Below, piece after piece: positions 32,123 through 43,400 of a stretch of DNA of 64,000 nt. Position 1 is the stretch's first letter. The number at the start of each line of letters is the position of its first letter. Position numbers and translations under genes: made by a program. The notes below the pieces were generated by a model that was given only the letters and a program-made list of their open reading frames with translations, was not told the origin of the DNA and did not search any database. Source of the DNA: Tuctoria greenei (lineage: Eukaryota > Streptophyta > Magnoliopsida > Poales > Poaceae); NCBI GenBank assembly GCA_036927565.1, contig JAYESD010000004.1, positions 166,443,697-166,507,696 of the forward strand, in the 5' to 3' direction.

Positions 32123-33350
32123 CTAAGCATAAAACTTACAGAGGTGCTCGATGTTCCATGGATTGGGAAGCGGGGTCCCATCCTCTGTTGCTAAGCGAAC
32201 GCATCCGGGATGGGATACTTGGATCACTCGAAAGGGACCTTCCCAGCTGGGGGAGAGTTTGTTCATCCCTTCACGAGTTAATATTCTCCATAGCACCGGA
32301 TCACCTTCTTCAAGCTGTCAGTTGCGCACATGCCTTTGGTGATAGCGCTGGAGCGTCTGGCGATATCGTGCATTCCAAACTGCAGCTTGGCACCTTCCCA
32401 CGTCAACGAGGTCAAGGTCTTCACGCCAAAGCTTGTCCTCCGCGGCTTCGTCGAAGGTCCAGACCCAGAGCGACCCCATGGTGATCTCCGGAGGAAGGAC
32501 TGCTTCAGCTCCGTACACCAGGAAGAAGGGTGTCTCTCCAGTTGACCAGTTAGGTGTTGTCCTGCTTGCCCATAGTGCAGACGAAAGCTCCTCTATCAAG
32601 TTGGCTCCATGTTTCTTCAGGCACTCATATGTGGGCGTCTTGAGTCTTTTTAGTATTTCTGCATTTGCTCTCTCGGCTTGGCCATTACTTGCCAGGTGAG
32701 CTACTGATGCGTAGCTGACTTGAATGTTGAGGTCTTCGCAATACTCTTGAAATGCTGCACTTGTGAATTGGGTTCCGTTGCTAGTTATGACCCTGTTCGA
32801 AACTCCAAATCTGTAGACTATGGACTTCAAGAACTTGATAGCTGATTGTTTGTTGATTGTCAAAACAAGAGTATCTTCTGGCCACTTGGTGAACTTGTCG
32901 ATGGCGACATACAGGAACCTGTAACCTCTAACAGCTTTTGGGAAAGGTCCCAAAATATACATCCCCCACACAGCGAATGGCCATGTAGGAGGTATCATTT
33001 GAAGTGTCTGAGCCGGTGTGAGTTTGATTCGCGTGAAACTGGCACGCTTCACACTTTTTTACCAGCTTGACCGCATCTGAGAGTGTTGTAGGCTAGTAAA
33101 AGCCGTGCCGGAAGGCTTTACCGATCAACATGCGAGAAGACGTGTGGTTTCTACACTCGCCTCTATGGATTCCCGTGAGGAGCTCACGGCCTTCTTCCCG
33201 CAAAATGCACCGCATTAGGACGCCATTAGCACCGCGCCAGTAGAGATCCCCTTCTACCAACGTGTATCTTTTATCGAATCTGACGATCCGGTCAGCGGAC
33301 GCACCGTCTTCAGGAAGAATGTTGTCTTTCAAGTAGCTCTGGATCTCTGA
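32123..33350 (-). pseudogene. pol: Tat-type integrase of element C, catalytic residues lost
   Basis: Minus strand. YTLVEGDLYWRGANGVLMRC and the zinc-binding TGIHRGECRNHTSSRMLIGK at about 33250-33110, then a frameshift region and a 244-codon open stretch (33052-32318). The first catalytic Asp is replaced: AVWGMYILGPFPKAV, where A and B have GMDIFGPFP or GMDILGPFP. The second is also replaced: RVITSNGTQFTSAAF against IITDNGTQFTSS in A. The Glu in SNGQAERANAEIL is kept. The C-terminal part continues in another frame to the stop at 32123 (KFYA*). It would be inactive even if expressed. Confidence 0.9.
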
Positions 33351-33544
33351 GATCCATCCATCAGAGCTAACATGAGCCTCCAGATCTTGAGCACTGGGTT
33401 GCTCGGAGCTTCCTGCGGCACCTACAACCCTTGGTGGACGCCATGGTAACAGGGCCACCGGGACCACCAGCTTTGAGGTGCTAGTTTCACCCCCTTCGCT
33501 TGGTTCGGCGGGCTGAGCGGTAGGTCTTGACAACCTCCTGACAA

Positions 33545-34265
33545 ATACTCCATCGAGAGCTTGAGCTCCAGTTGAAGCCTTCGTCGAGAGTTCATCAGCT
33601 TCAGCGTTATTGAGACGCTGGACATGGCAGAGGTCCAAGACATGGAAGTCCTTCTGGAGCTTTTGGACCTCAAGGAGGTAAGCAGCGAGCCTTTGACTTG
33701 CTTGATAATGAGCTGCGAATCAACCTTTACCAGAAGTTGCTTGATGCCATATGATAGCGCCACCTTAAGCCTATAGATGAGAGCTTCATACTCCACCATG
33801 TTGTTGGTTGCCTTGAAGTCAAGGTGTACCATATATTTGACCTTCTCCCAAGTCGGGGCGAGGAGAAGGATTCTAGCTCCGGCCCCTTACTTCTGCACGG
33901 AGCAGTTGAAGTAGAGATTCCAGTGAGGCTCGATGAAGACCGGGACCTTGGGTTCTGGCTCTTGCTCACTGGGGCCCCCTGGATTTGATGAAGAAGGGGT
34001 CCACTCTCCCACAAATCTAACCAATGCCTGACTCTTGATAGCATGTCAAGGCAATTCGAGATCGAACTCTGCCAGCTCTGCAGCCCACTTTGCAATATTT
34101 CCCATAGAATTGGGGTGATGCAATATGGCATGTAGTGGATAAGAAGTTACCATCGATATCTTGTGGGCTTGGAAGTAATGATGCAGCTTCCTTGAGGCGA
34201 TGAGAACAGCATATAACAGCTTATGCACCTCAATGTATCGAGTCTTGGCATTATGGAGTACTTCA
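33545..34265 (-). pseudogene. pol: Dual RNase H of element C, frameshifted
   Basis: Minus strand. MHKLLYAVLIASRKLHHYFQ and AKWAAELAEFDLELP (34228-34050) are the tail of the first RNase H. MVHLDFKATNNMVEYEALIY and KQLLVKVDSQLIIKQVKG (33832 on) and RLNNAEADELSTKAS (about 33620-33560) are the second domain. Two or more frameshifts separate these pieces. Confidence 0.85.
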
Positions 34266-34282
34266 CTAATGAAGTACAGTGG

Positions 34283-34535
34283 CCGCTGGACTGTCCGGAC
34301 CTTCTCGGAAGGGCCCGGAGCTTCTTCATCAACCTGGAGCCTCCCGGAGGGGTCCGGATCTTCTTGTTGAGCTTCTTGGACACTCCTGGAGAGGTCCAGA
34401 ACTTCTTCTTCAGCCAGGTGAACTCCCTCAGATGAGAGAGGTTGATCCTCGGGCAGCTTGCCTTGAAGATCCGTGCCTGGGGGCTGAGATCCAGACTCGC
34501 CTTCAGGTAGCTCCGGACCCTCCCGGAGGGGTCTG
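34283..34535 (-). repeat. Palindromic linker repeats of element C
   Basis: CTTCTCGGAAGGGCCCGGAG near 34301, CCTCCCGGAGGGGTCCGGAT near 34341, ACTCCTGGAGAGGTCCAGAA near 34382 and CCTCCCGGAGGGGTCTGGGC near 34512. In pol sense they encode DPSGRV-like heptads. They are collinear with the repeats in B and A. Confidence 0.75.
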
Positions 34536-34589
34536 GGCTCCTGAATTGTGTCTGGCTCCTATCTTTCCACGACCAGGACCATGCTGACA

Positions 34590-35371
34590 ACCTCTATAGT
34601 TGCCGAAATGTAAAGCAAAAGAGGATCATCAGGGTTCAGAGCTACAAGGATTGGTAGTGTGGTGAGGAGCTATTTGAGCTCTTGAAATGCCTTCTGTGCT
34701 TCTATAGACTAGTGGAATGGCCCGGACTTCCTCAATAACTTGAAGAAGTGCAGCGCTCGTTCAGCCCATCTTGATATGAACCGGCTAGCACAGCTAGACA
34801 TTCATTTAGCTTCTGGACATCCTTGATACGAGCTGGGGGCCGCATGTCTTCAATAGCCTTAATTTTTGTCGGAATTGCCTCAATTCCTTGATGAGTCACC
34901 AAGAATCCGAGAATCTTCCTAGAGCTAACCCCGAAGACACATTTGTCTGGTTTCAACTTGGTGTGCGTCACGCGCAACTTGTCGAAGAGGGCTTGCAAGT
35001 TGTCAAGGAGAGACTCCTTGTTCTTGACCTTCACAACGATGTCATCGACGTAGACCTCCACTAAGTCTCTAATAAGCTCTCCAAATGTTTTGTGCATGGA
35101 TCACACAACATTTGAAGCGGCGTTCTTGAGACCGAATGGCATGGCAGTATAACAATACGACCCATCTACTGTTATGAAGGCAGTATGCTCTTCATCTTAC
35201 CTAGACATTTGTATCCGATGATATCCGAAATATGCATCTAGGAAACACAATAGCTCACAGCCGGAGGTGGAATCCACTATTTGATCTATCCTAGTTAGTG
35301 GAAATGGGTCTTTTGGACATATGCCTTATTCAAGGTGGTGTAGTGGATACACATTCAAAGTTTCCCGGCGA
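34590..35371 (-). pseudogene. pol: Tat-type reverse transcriptase of element C, 3' part
   Basis: Minus strand from the LARD insertion at 35371: a LCFLDAYFGYHRIQMS-like stretch near 35240-35200, MPFGLKNAASNVV*SMHKTF with an in-frame TGA at about 35100, the catalytic VEVYVDDIVVKVKNKESLLD near 35060, FGVSSRKILGFLVTHQGIEA, then frameshifts before LVVER near 34570. The 5' part of this RT lies at 50104-50668, beyond the inserted element. Confidence 0.9.
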
Positions 35372-35376
35372 CTTTG

Positions 35377-38300
35377 TGTGGGGACCGGAGTCCACACATC
35401 CGAGGATCTCATTGGGTGGTACCGTGCGATGCGGCACCTAACAGCACACACAAAAAGGATACCAAAACATATAAAGTTTTCATTTCATAATAAGAAGAGT
35501 TTACAAAAGAGTGTACAACAAGGGTACACACGCAGCGGAGAATACATACTCAAAATCTCACCTAACTAAGCAGGAAAAAAGGCGTCCATGCCCTAGGACG
35601 ATTCTCACTAGCAACACGAAGAGCAAACAGCAGCGGCGTGGCTCACATGAGATTTTATCTCGACACCTCGAGTCTCATGTACAACCTGAACAGCAGAAAT
35701 AAAACTAATACCTGCAAAAATCGTTAAAGCGCAAACGTGAGCATAAGGCTCAGCAAGACTTAACCGTCTCACTAGACATATGCAAGGGGACACTAAACAT
35801 AGGTAAGGAATAGCATAAATGGACTCGCCTACAAGTGGATCCTTATAATCAGGTTTTAAGTAGCAAAATGACATTCTCCAAGCACGGCACATCATGGGTT
35901 CCACAATCAAACAAGAAACGCTTTACCGATGATATGACATGCGCAGAGCACATAATGCTATTACAGCTAAAGTATGGGGAAATTGTAAACTTTTAATTAT
36001 ACTATCTCTAAATCATACAAGGTTGCAAAATACTTATAAATCAATACAATATGAATTTCTGACTTCTTTAGTATTTACTACGTCACGACACAGTGAACAA
36101 GTGGTACTCTATTACTGCGAGGGACAGTGATTGCAATCAGGACACACCCGGACAACACGACACATACGTCGTTCGGAAGTGTCAGCGAGCACACCCGTAC
36201 CTACATAACACTTCAGTACTAGGCGTATATGGCAACCTTTCGCAAGACACTCAAATGCCGAACCGGTCGATCCGTCACGGGCAGGAGGTCCCTGCGTGGG
36301 GCGTACTCTGACGTGCCCACCAGCGGATTTACACCTTGCTACCCTCAACCCACACCTATAAAACGGAACGGTATGCCTCGACACCCAAGTGACCAAGCTA
36401 CGTCAGTTTATTGGATTCCATATGTCCATTATGTTGCCGGTACAATTCAAGCTTGTCCAGCGGGGCCGCATACGGACGGGCCTTAATCAACACAGGCAGG
36501 GCTATGCGACCGAGACTCAATTCTCGCCGCTTCCTATCCATTCCCTACCCGGTCTCAGTTTCATTATATTAAGCCATTTTCCATCCAACCATTCCTGTGA
36601 GATACATCTCTCGCGAGTAGATTCCAACTACTCGACTTCTACCGGATTTCCTATGCATTAGCAAAGCAGTTACTACAGGTCAAACTGTAACTCGTGCCAA
36701 ATAAACCCCTGGGATTTTTTTGGTCATGCAAGTGGAGTATCATTCACCCTAAACGTAATGCACAATTCATATACTATTCATCATAGTGATAAAGCAAAAG
36801 TTTATAAACGACTTAAATGCAAACCGGGGCTTGCCTTAGTTTGCGACTGAACAAATGTCAATTGTTAGGGCTTGATCTTCCTCTGGAGAACCTGCCATGG
36901 AACCTCAGTGGAAACACCTTGGCCTTCTCCTCCAAGCGAAGCTCCTCGTCGATCACCTACCATCACGTTTCCTATCGACATGATATGCATATAAGTAATT
37001 AAGTAATTAAGTAATTTAAGAAAAGACTCCACGGGGTTGTGTAAACTCTAAGAATGAGGAGTTTGACTAGGAAGGACAGATATCCCTCTGTTGTGAGAAT
37101 GAACAAAGGATGAAGTCAAGTGGTCATAGTAGTATCGAGATGTGAATTGAAAGGTGCAATGTAAGCACACATTGCAACTTGGCACTCAACACTCGACGCT
37201 ATGCCACTCAAGGATGATACATCTGAATGGTGTGGAAGTGTTGGACTGGTAGTGTAAGGATGACTAAGCGATCAAGATGGAGCATGGAAAGCTTAAGGCA
37301 TGAGTGAACTGTGCAACAAGAGGTTGTGATTTAGAAGTCGACCAACGAAGTTACACAAACTCATTAAAGAGTAAACCTAATTACGTGACAAGTGTGATCG
37401 CAGGGTTCTGATAAGGGTGAACCAGGGTGAAACCCTAGCGACACTTGGGAGTGAAGTGAGATCGACATTGCTTGGACTCAAAGAGTCGTAACAAGCCCTG
37501 TTAATCTGATGTGAGTACCAAGACAACATTGAAATGACCTTTAGGTAAAGTAGTTTCTACGGCAAGCTTCTCGAGCATTGTTCAAGTGCTTACACGACAC
37601 TATTGCAGTGTCCTTTGCAATATTGTCCAGATGAGCTCGGTGAACTCCTAGAACTCGAACATGATGCGAGACCTTGTCGTGACGATCATGCTTTGCCATC
37701 ACGAGAAGATCGGATTAGCGAGGTCCACCTCGACCCGGACTCGTCAAAGGGGTGAGCGGAATCTCGAACACCACTTCATGAGTCGAAGAGTTAGGGACTC
37801 GACTTAGTTGTCGACAAAAGACTCGACGAACCTACCGTCGATGAAGAGGTACACCTAGGTAAGCAATTCTGCGAACGGAAGGGAAACGTCCTCGACACAA
37901 CTAAGAAATCCTTATCCAAGGTTCAACTTGGACTAGTTCTCCTCGTCGGTCGCAACGTTCTCGCAGTATTCTACCCTAGGTCATCGGTGGTCACCAATAC
38001 ACTCAGTTTGACCTAGAAGGCATTTCATCGAGCATTTAGGCTACACCTAGGACTCGACGAGTCTTGCCTCGACTAAACCCTAATTTGGCTAAACGACCAT
38101 TGTACGACGAGTCGTGCTTGTGTTCCAGCACCACACACATTACAAGAACCCTCCATCTCGATGCCAGGGCACGATAACGGCTCGGAGCGTCACGACGACG
38201 TCATATGGTCAACGACGTCGACGCGGCTCATGGTGGAGCATCACGAGCACGCACGGACAGGTCGACGTGATACAAACGACAAAGGAGGTCAACTAGGGGA

Positions 38301-40469
38301 CTCCTATAGAAATGATATTAACGCGGAACATGGACGTACGACTTGACGACATATGAGTAACCTTAGCGATCACGACGAACGGACGTCGGTGACATCAAGC
38401 AAGGTATTTCAGGGCAAGGCTCACCTTGTAGGCATTTCGCCGAACACCTTGGTGTGTACTTGAGTTCCATCGCGTCATCACCATTCAAAGGGTATCTTGG
38501 CACATGCACTTGTCAATTGCCACCCCAGAATAGACCTGCATCCATAGACCAGCATTGAACGGCAACACACTTAGTTTCGCCTTGCAACCATTTTATCGAA
38601 CACCTTGGCTGCAGTCACTGATCCAATCACTCTTGCAAAATAAGAGCTAACCTTGGACCAGTTATCGATGTCGGTGTGTCAACGACGTGTTCCTGCATAT
38701 CCTCCATCACACCCATTACTTACTTTTCTGCTAGGACATGGCCTATGAGCAGAACGCCTTCTCACCCTTATAGATGAAGATGTCCCTGTTCTGAGGCAGC
38801 CTCCTCATGCAGCAGCCGCAGCGGCCGGAGGCGACGCCAGCCGGCGCCGGGGCAGCCGACGGTCGGTCGGTGAATGGCTCGACGGTGAACACCACCTTCC
38901 CGCACGCGCCTGCCGGACCACCGCGGACCTCCAGCGTCTCGCCGCCGAGGATGTGCGTCGTCCTCGGGTTCGCGCCGCGCGCGATGACGCAGGTGTACTC
39001 CTCGGAGTCCTCCGCCTGCCCCGGGACGCCGCCCGAGGCGGTGGCGACGCTGATGACCGACGCGACATCCTTCTTGAACGCAGCCGCTGGCTTCGGCTTC
39101 GGCAGCCCCGGCTCGAGGAACGGCCTGATGGAGTCGAGGAACGAGGTCTTCCCGCCGAACAGCAGGGAGCCGGCGTCGGCGGTGAGGGCGTCGACGAGGC
39201 CGAGACCGACCCTCGGCAGGCTGGTCAACCTGAGGTGGTTCTTCAGGTCCAGCGGCGAGGTCGGGCTCCAGACCGAGTCCGTGTCCGCGCCACTGTCGCT
39301 CAAGCCCTTGCCGCTCAGCCGCACGAAGAGGCCGGGCATCCTGAAGAACCCCGTGGAGGCAGTGCTCCTCGGTCCGCTCGATACCACCATGGCAAATGGC
39401 TTGGTCTTGCACTCGCAGTAGCTGAGCGCGATTAACTCTTGCTTGGTGCTGGTTCTTGGGGCTGCGGCGACGCTCTGCCTTGGACGAGGGGAGGAGCTGG
39501 CCGCTTAAGCAGAGGAGGGAGAAGAAGCTGGGTCGGGCGGTGATAAGGACAGAGAGAGAGAAGCAAATTTGGTTTTTGTGGCTAAGAATGACATGTGGGG
39601 TCCACTCCAATTCCCCCCTTATCCACTTCAGTCCAGATGTAAAATATTTCTTTCCATTGAGTTGGTTACTAGTGGGGTCCACCTTTTCCCTAGTACTGAG
39701 GATAAGTTTGACATGTGGGTCCCACTCTCTTCTTCCTTCTCTTTTCAAAATTCAAATGGAGCTAGCAAACAAGCTTCAAAAATAGTCAACTTTGGCCCAG
39801 TGACTAAATAAAATGTGGAGAATTTTATGGTGCAATCAGATTTCAAAACTGGGCAAGTTGAATTTGAACTCAGGTTTGAATTTGAATTCAAGTGGTGATA
39901 CTTGACTCAAGGAAATAAATAGTAGATTAGGTTCAAAAATCCTGAAACTTTGAGGTTAACCTTTTTGAACCATAAGGGACCTCAGGAAAAATTTGGAGTT
40001 GATTTGGACAAGGTTGAGCACAAAGTTTAAATTTGAAGTCGACGTTGATTAAACTCTCAGTACGTGTCCAATAAATGGAAAACGTGCTTCAAAAATTTTG
40101 AAACTTTACCGAGAGTCTAATTGGAATATTAGTAGGTCATGGAAAAATTTACGGCCTGAGATTTGAATATTTTTGGATGTCCCATTGTAGGGTTGGAATA
40201 ATTCCTTTTTCTTTCTCTCTATTTTGTTTTATTTTCTCCTTTAATTTTTCATTGAAAATGTGAATACTTGGAAATTAAGGATTCTTCACCTTAAGTTCCA
40301 TTCCACATCAGCAACCATGTTCTATATGTAAAGTTTTAACAAGTCCCTATTTTTAGTGAACATAGTTTAACTCATATGGCTCATGTGAGTTTGGATTTCC
40401 AAGTCTATTTTCAAAATTTTTAAGTTCGCATTTTTGCGTTTTTGTTCTTCCGAAAAACGGGCTTTTACA
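35377..40469 (-). repeat. 3' LTR of the LARD (left copy)
   Basis: 5,093 bp. On the minus strand it starts TGTAAAAGCCCGTTTTTCGG and ends GGACTCCGGTCCCCACA. It contains the FLZ gene fragment (39390-38743) about 1.1 kb from its start, AT-rich sequence before it, and CGACGAGTCG-rich sequence after it. The segment 36990-37018 has a short AAGTAATT repeat. Other ORFs inside it are short and not convincing. Confidence 0.96.
38743..39390 (-). pseudogene. Captured host FLZ-domain (DUF581, MARD1-like) gene fragment in the left LTR
   Basis: A 215-codon open frame on the minus strand, GC-rich unlike the surrounding LTR. MPGLFVRLSGKGLSDSGADT, DSVWSPTSPLDLKNHLR, RVGLGLVDALTAD, GKTSFLDSIRPFLEPG, EYTCVIARGANPRTTHILGG and finally CGCCMRRLPQNRDIFIYKGE then KAFCS. 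These match, in order, the conserved N-terminal segments and the C-x2-C...FCS zinc finger of plant FLZ proteins, which act as SnRK1 adaptor/scaffold proteins. The stop follows FCS directly, so the terminal Cys of the finger (xxCR) is lost; further stops follow. A leader typical of a plant 5' UTR (CT-rich, about 39550-39400) precedes the ATG. It is in the same sense as the element. A GTAAGT lies about 28 bases after the stop. Protein function is unlikely without the finger; non-coding or regulatory effects are possible. Confidence 0.85.
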
Positions 40470-40485
40470 ATCCTTCCCCCTTAAA
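40470..40485 (-). other. Polypurine tract of the LARD
   Basis: On the minus strand TTTAAGGGGGAAGGAT, directly before the TGTAAAAGCC start of the 3' LTR. Confidence 0.85.
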
Positions 40486-43400
40486 GGAATCTCGTCCCGA
40501 GATTCTAAGGAAGAGAGAAAGTTAGGCCGAGTTGTTGATGAGACAACCATCGCCTGGCATGTGATTGGAGAAAGAGACTCTTCGTCTTCTTATTGCATCT
40601 ATGGTTTGGATGCTCGGCGTGACTGGGATCACACCGTAAAGTTTGTAGCTTAGAAAGCTATATTGATATATTGGGGTCTTCTTCTTTTCGTCAAAAGGAA
40701 GTAAGCTTCTGCATTGGAGGACTTTAGAACTCTAAGATAGTTAGGTGTTCTTAACTCTGGGTGTTTCTCTTACGAAGACTTTGCTGCCCTGGTCTTGTGG
40801 CTAAAGCAATGTCACCATCCATTACGAGTCAAGGAGTTCCAAGACCTGATAATTAACTGATAACCTCGCGAAAAGAAGGATGCAGAGTTTTAGCGAGGTC
40901 GAGAAGTCCATAGGAAGCTCCTCGCAACTAGAAACAATCAGTTTCCAGGACTCAAGTTGATTTGAGTTTCAACGGGTCAAGGACAAAGGCTCAACTTTGT
41001 TTTGGTCACAAGGTGTTAAGTGGTTTCCCTTGTGCCACTCAAGATAATGAAACAAGTCGAAGGCGTTGCGAATGAAAAAGTTGATCACAACTCAAAATTG
41101 TGAGACACAACGTAGGTATTTGAATGGGGTCATATATTCTTGCTCAAAACTCATTAGTAATTACGTTTCATGATGCATCACAAGTGGAATAATGTTATGC
41201 ATTAATGATGCAACGCTGGCCAGCTAGAAATGTAGACGGTATGATGCATTCATTATTATGCTTTGAGCAAAAATAGGTAGGACAATCCAAACACAGTCAG
41301 AAGTATCCCAAATACAGGAGGATTGAATAAACTTGGTCATGAAAGGCGCTAGACAAGACTTGCTACTTTCATATCTCGACCAAGTTCGATGGTTTCAAGG
41401 TAAAAGTATTAGCAAGGAATGGTGAGGTTCATCTCAAGGCAACGGAGTGTACAAAATGGAGCAAAGTGATGGAACTTTTTATTGATCGGAAGTTCCCTAA
41501 AGCTTGTTAATCACAACTTACAGGTAATTGTGGTTCCTTAACAATGGGTCAGGTTTTTCATCTCGTAGTTTTCTTAAAGTACTATGTTTACCCCTTAAAA
41601 GGTGCGTTAGGGTTGACTTCAGAAGTGGCAAAGAGAGTAACCTTTGAAGAGTAAGGTTCTCCTCACTTCCGTAGGTTGCACTAAGTGGTTGACAAGGTAC
41701 TGTGCTAGGCACGACCTTGGTTAGTAATCCACATTCTTGCTAAAGAATTTCCAGCTCATACTACTCACTTATGGCTTCTCGTCTCAAAGACTGAAGCAAA
41801 GGAGTGGTTTAGCGTGAAGAATCAACTGACTCCTTTAACTCGTTGATCGAGTTTCACAAGAAACGGGGTTCAAGGTAATCTGTTACTTAAGCTTCTCATT
41901 GACTCGATGAGTCAATGCTATACTCGGTCCTACTTACTTGAGCATTGCTTCCCGCACGTTGGTTCGGTGTCGATGTACCTTGGTATGACACCTAGGTGAA
42001 CGTAACACTTCAATTACTAGATGAACTCCTTCCCCCTTAAGATTCAAGCTAGGTGAGCAAGAAACTTACTCCAAGCAATATTTATGGGGAGGGTCGTCCA
42101 ACTAAGGGAAGTGTCGTACATGTTCAATGCACAATTAAAGTGTGAGATGCAAGGTTGCATAGCCAAAACACTAGCATGTGCATCCGAGCAAAAGGGATTT
42201 GCCTTAGTGTAATACTGAACTCTAAAGGCAATTATTATTGGGTCTCAACACCTAGGATGTTATGAAACTCCTCGAGTTGAACTCGAGAACCAAATCCATA
42301 AACACCCAAAAGGGTCATCACCCGATTAAATCCTAGTGGAGGATGAACAGCTTGGACGCAACTTCGATTTTGGCCAAGTAAATGGCAAAATCAGATCTTG
42401 AGGAGAACAACAAAGTTAAAGTAAAATTCAATACCCTTCCAAAAAGTATTGGTTTGCCTCTAGATCATCTCTGGTTTGCAAGTTATGCAATTTTAAAGTT
42501 AGCAGATTTCTCTGCACTTTCAGCAGATTCTGCTTAAAAAGTAACAGTTTTGATCTAAAGTTTTCAGGCTGTTTTGATGGAAATCTGGAAATATTCTTAT
42601 TGACGAAGTTGTAGCCAATGTAATACGCTTTCCAGAATGTACTTACTTGTCTTCATATCAGCTCTGGCTCAAAAGATATGAATTTTTGAAGTTAGGTAAA
42701 ATTTCAGTATTCAGAACTGAATTCAGTTCAGATTGACCACTCTGTATTCAAACTCGATTTGGAAATGGTAGATGACCGATTCAGGTCTGGAGCCAACTGC
42801 AAAAATTGTAGCTGACTCTCTAACCTCTCCAACGGTTACTCGCGTGACACCATTGGATCAAAGGTCTGCGAATTATGGATTAAATTCAGAGGTGTACAGA
42901 TTGCTGTCCAGTTTGGGTATGCCTGGACAGTCTCTGCAATTATCCAAATTTCACCCTTTTAGAAAAGGATTCTGGTCTGGTGTTGAACAGAAAACATGTA
43001 GGGGACTTCCAAATCTTTCTAAAGAGTATTTACTTGCCCTCGTAGCACTTCTGGTTGAGAAGATATGGCATTTGCAAGTTGACAGTTTTTCTGAAAATTT
43101 GGACAGCACCTCCTTTGTTTAAGGCTGATTTTGTCCACAATTTTCAAATATACAAACATCAACATTTGCAAAAGTAATACATAGCAAACTTGTTGCATAC
43201 ATTCTCAGGATCCTAGAAATGTAAAATACGAAGCCATTCGACAATTATACAGCGAGTTATGCGAGAAACAGTAACTGTATACAGGACTGTCCACTCGCTG
43301 TCCAGATTTGATCAAGTCTAGAAATCTGAAATTTTGAGTATGTTAGAGATGGATTCCGCTCTGAAGTTCTATAGAAATGTTGTAGAGGACTCTTTAAGTT

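Noticed and set aside
38807..39421. 204- and 160-codon plus-strand ORFs across the FLZ fragment
   Set aside because: Antisense shadows of the same GC-rich coding sequence.
38768..39748. 326-codon minus-strand ORF overlapping the FLZ fragment (and its equal at 48397-49377)
   Set aside because: Arg/His/Pro-rich, out of frame with the conserved FLZ protein in a GC-rich stretch; a shadow frame.
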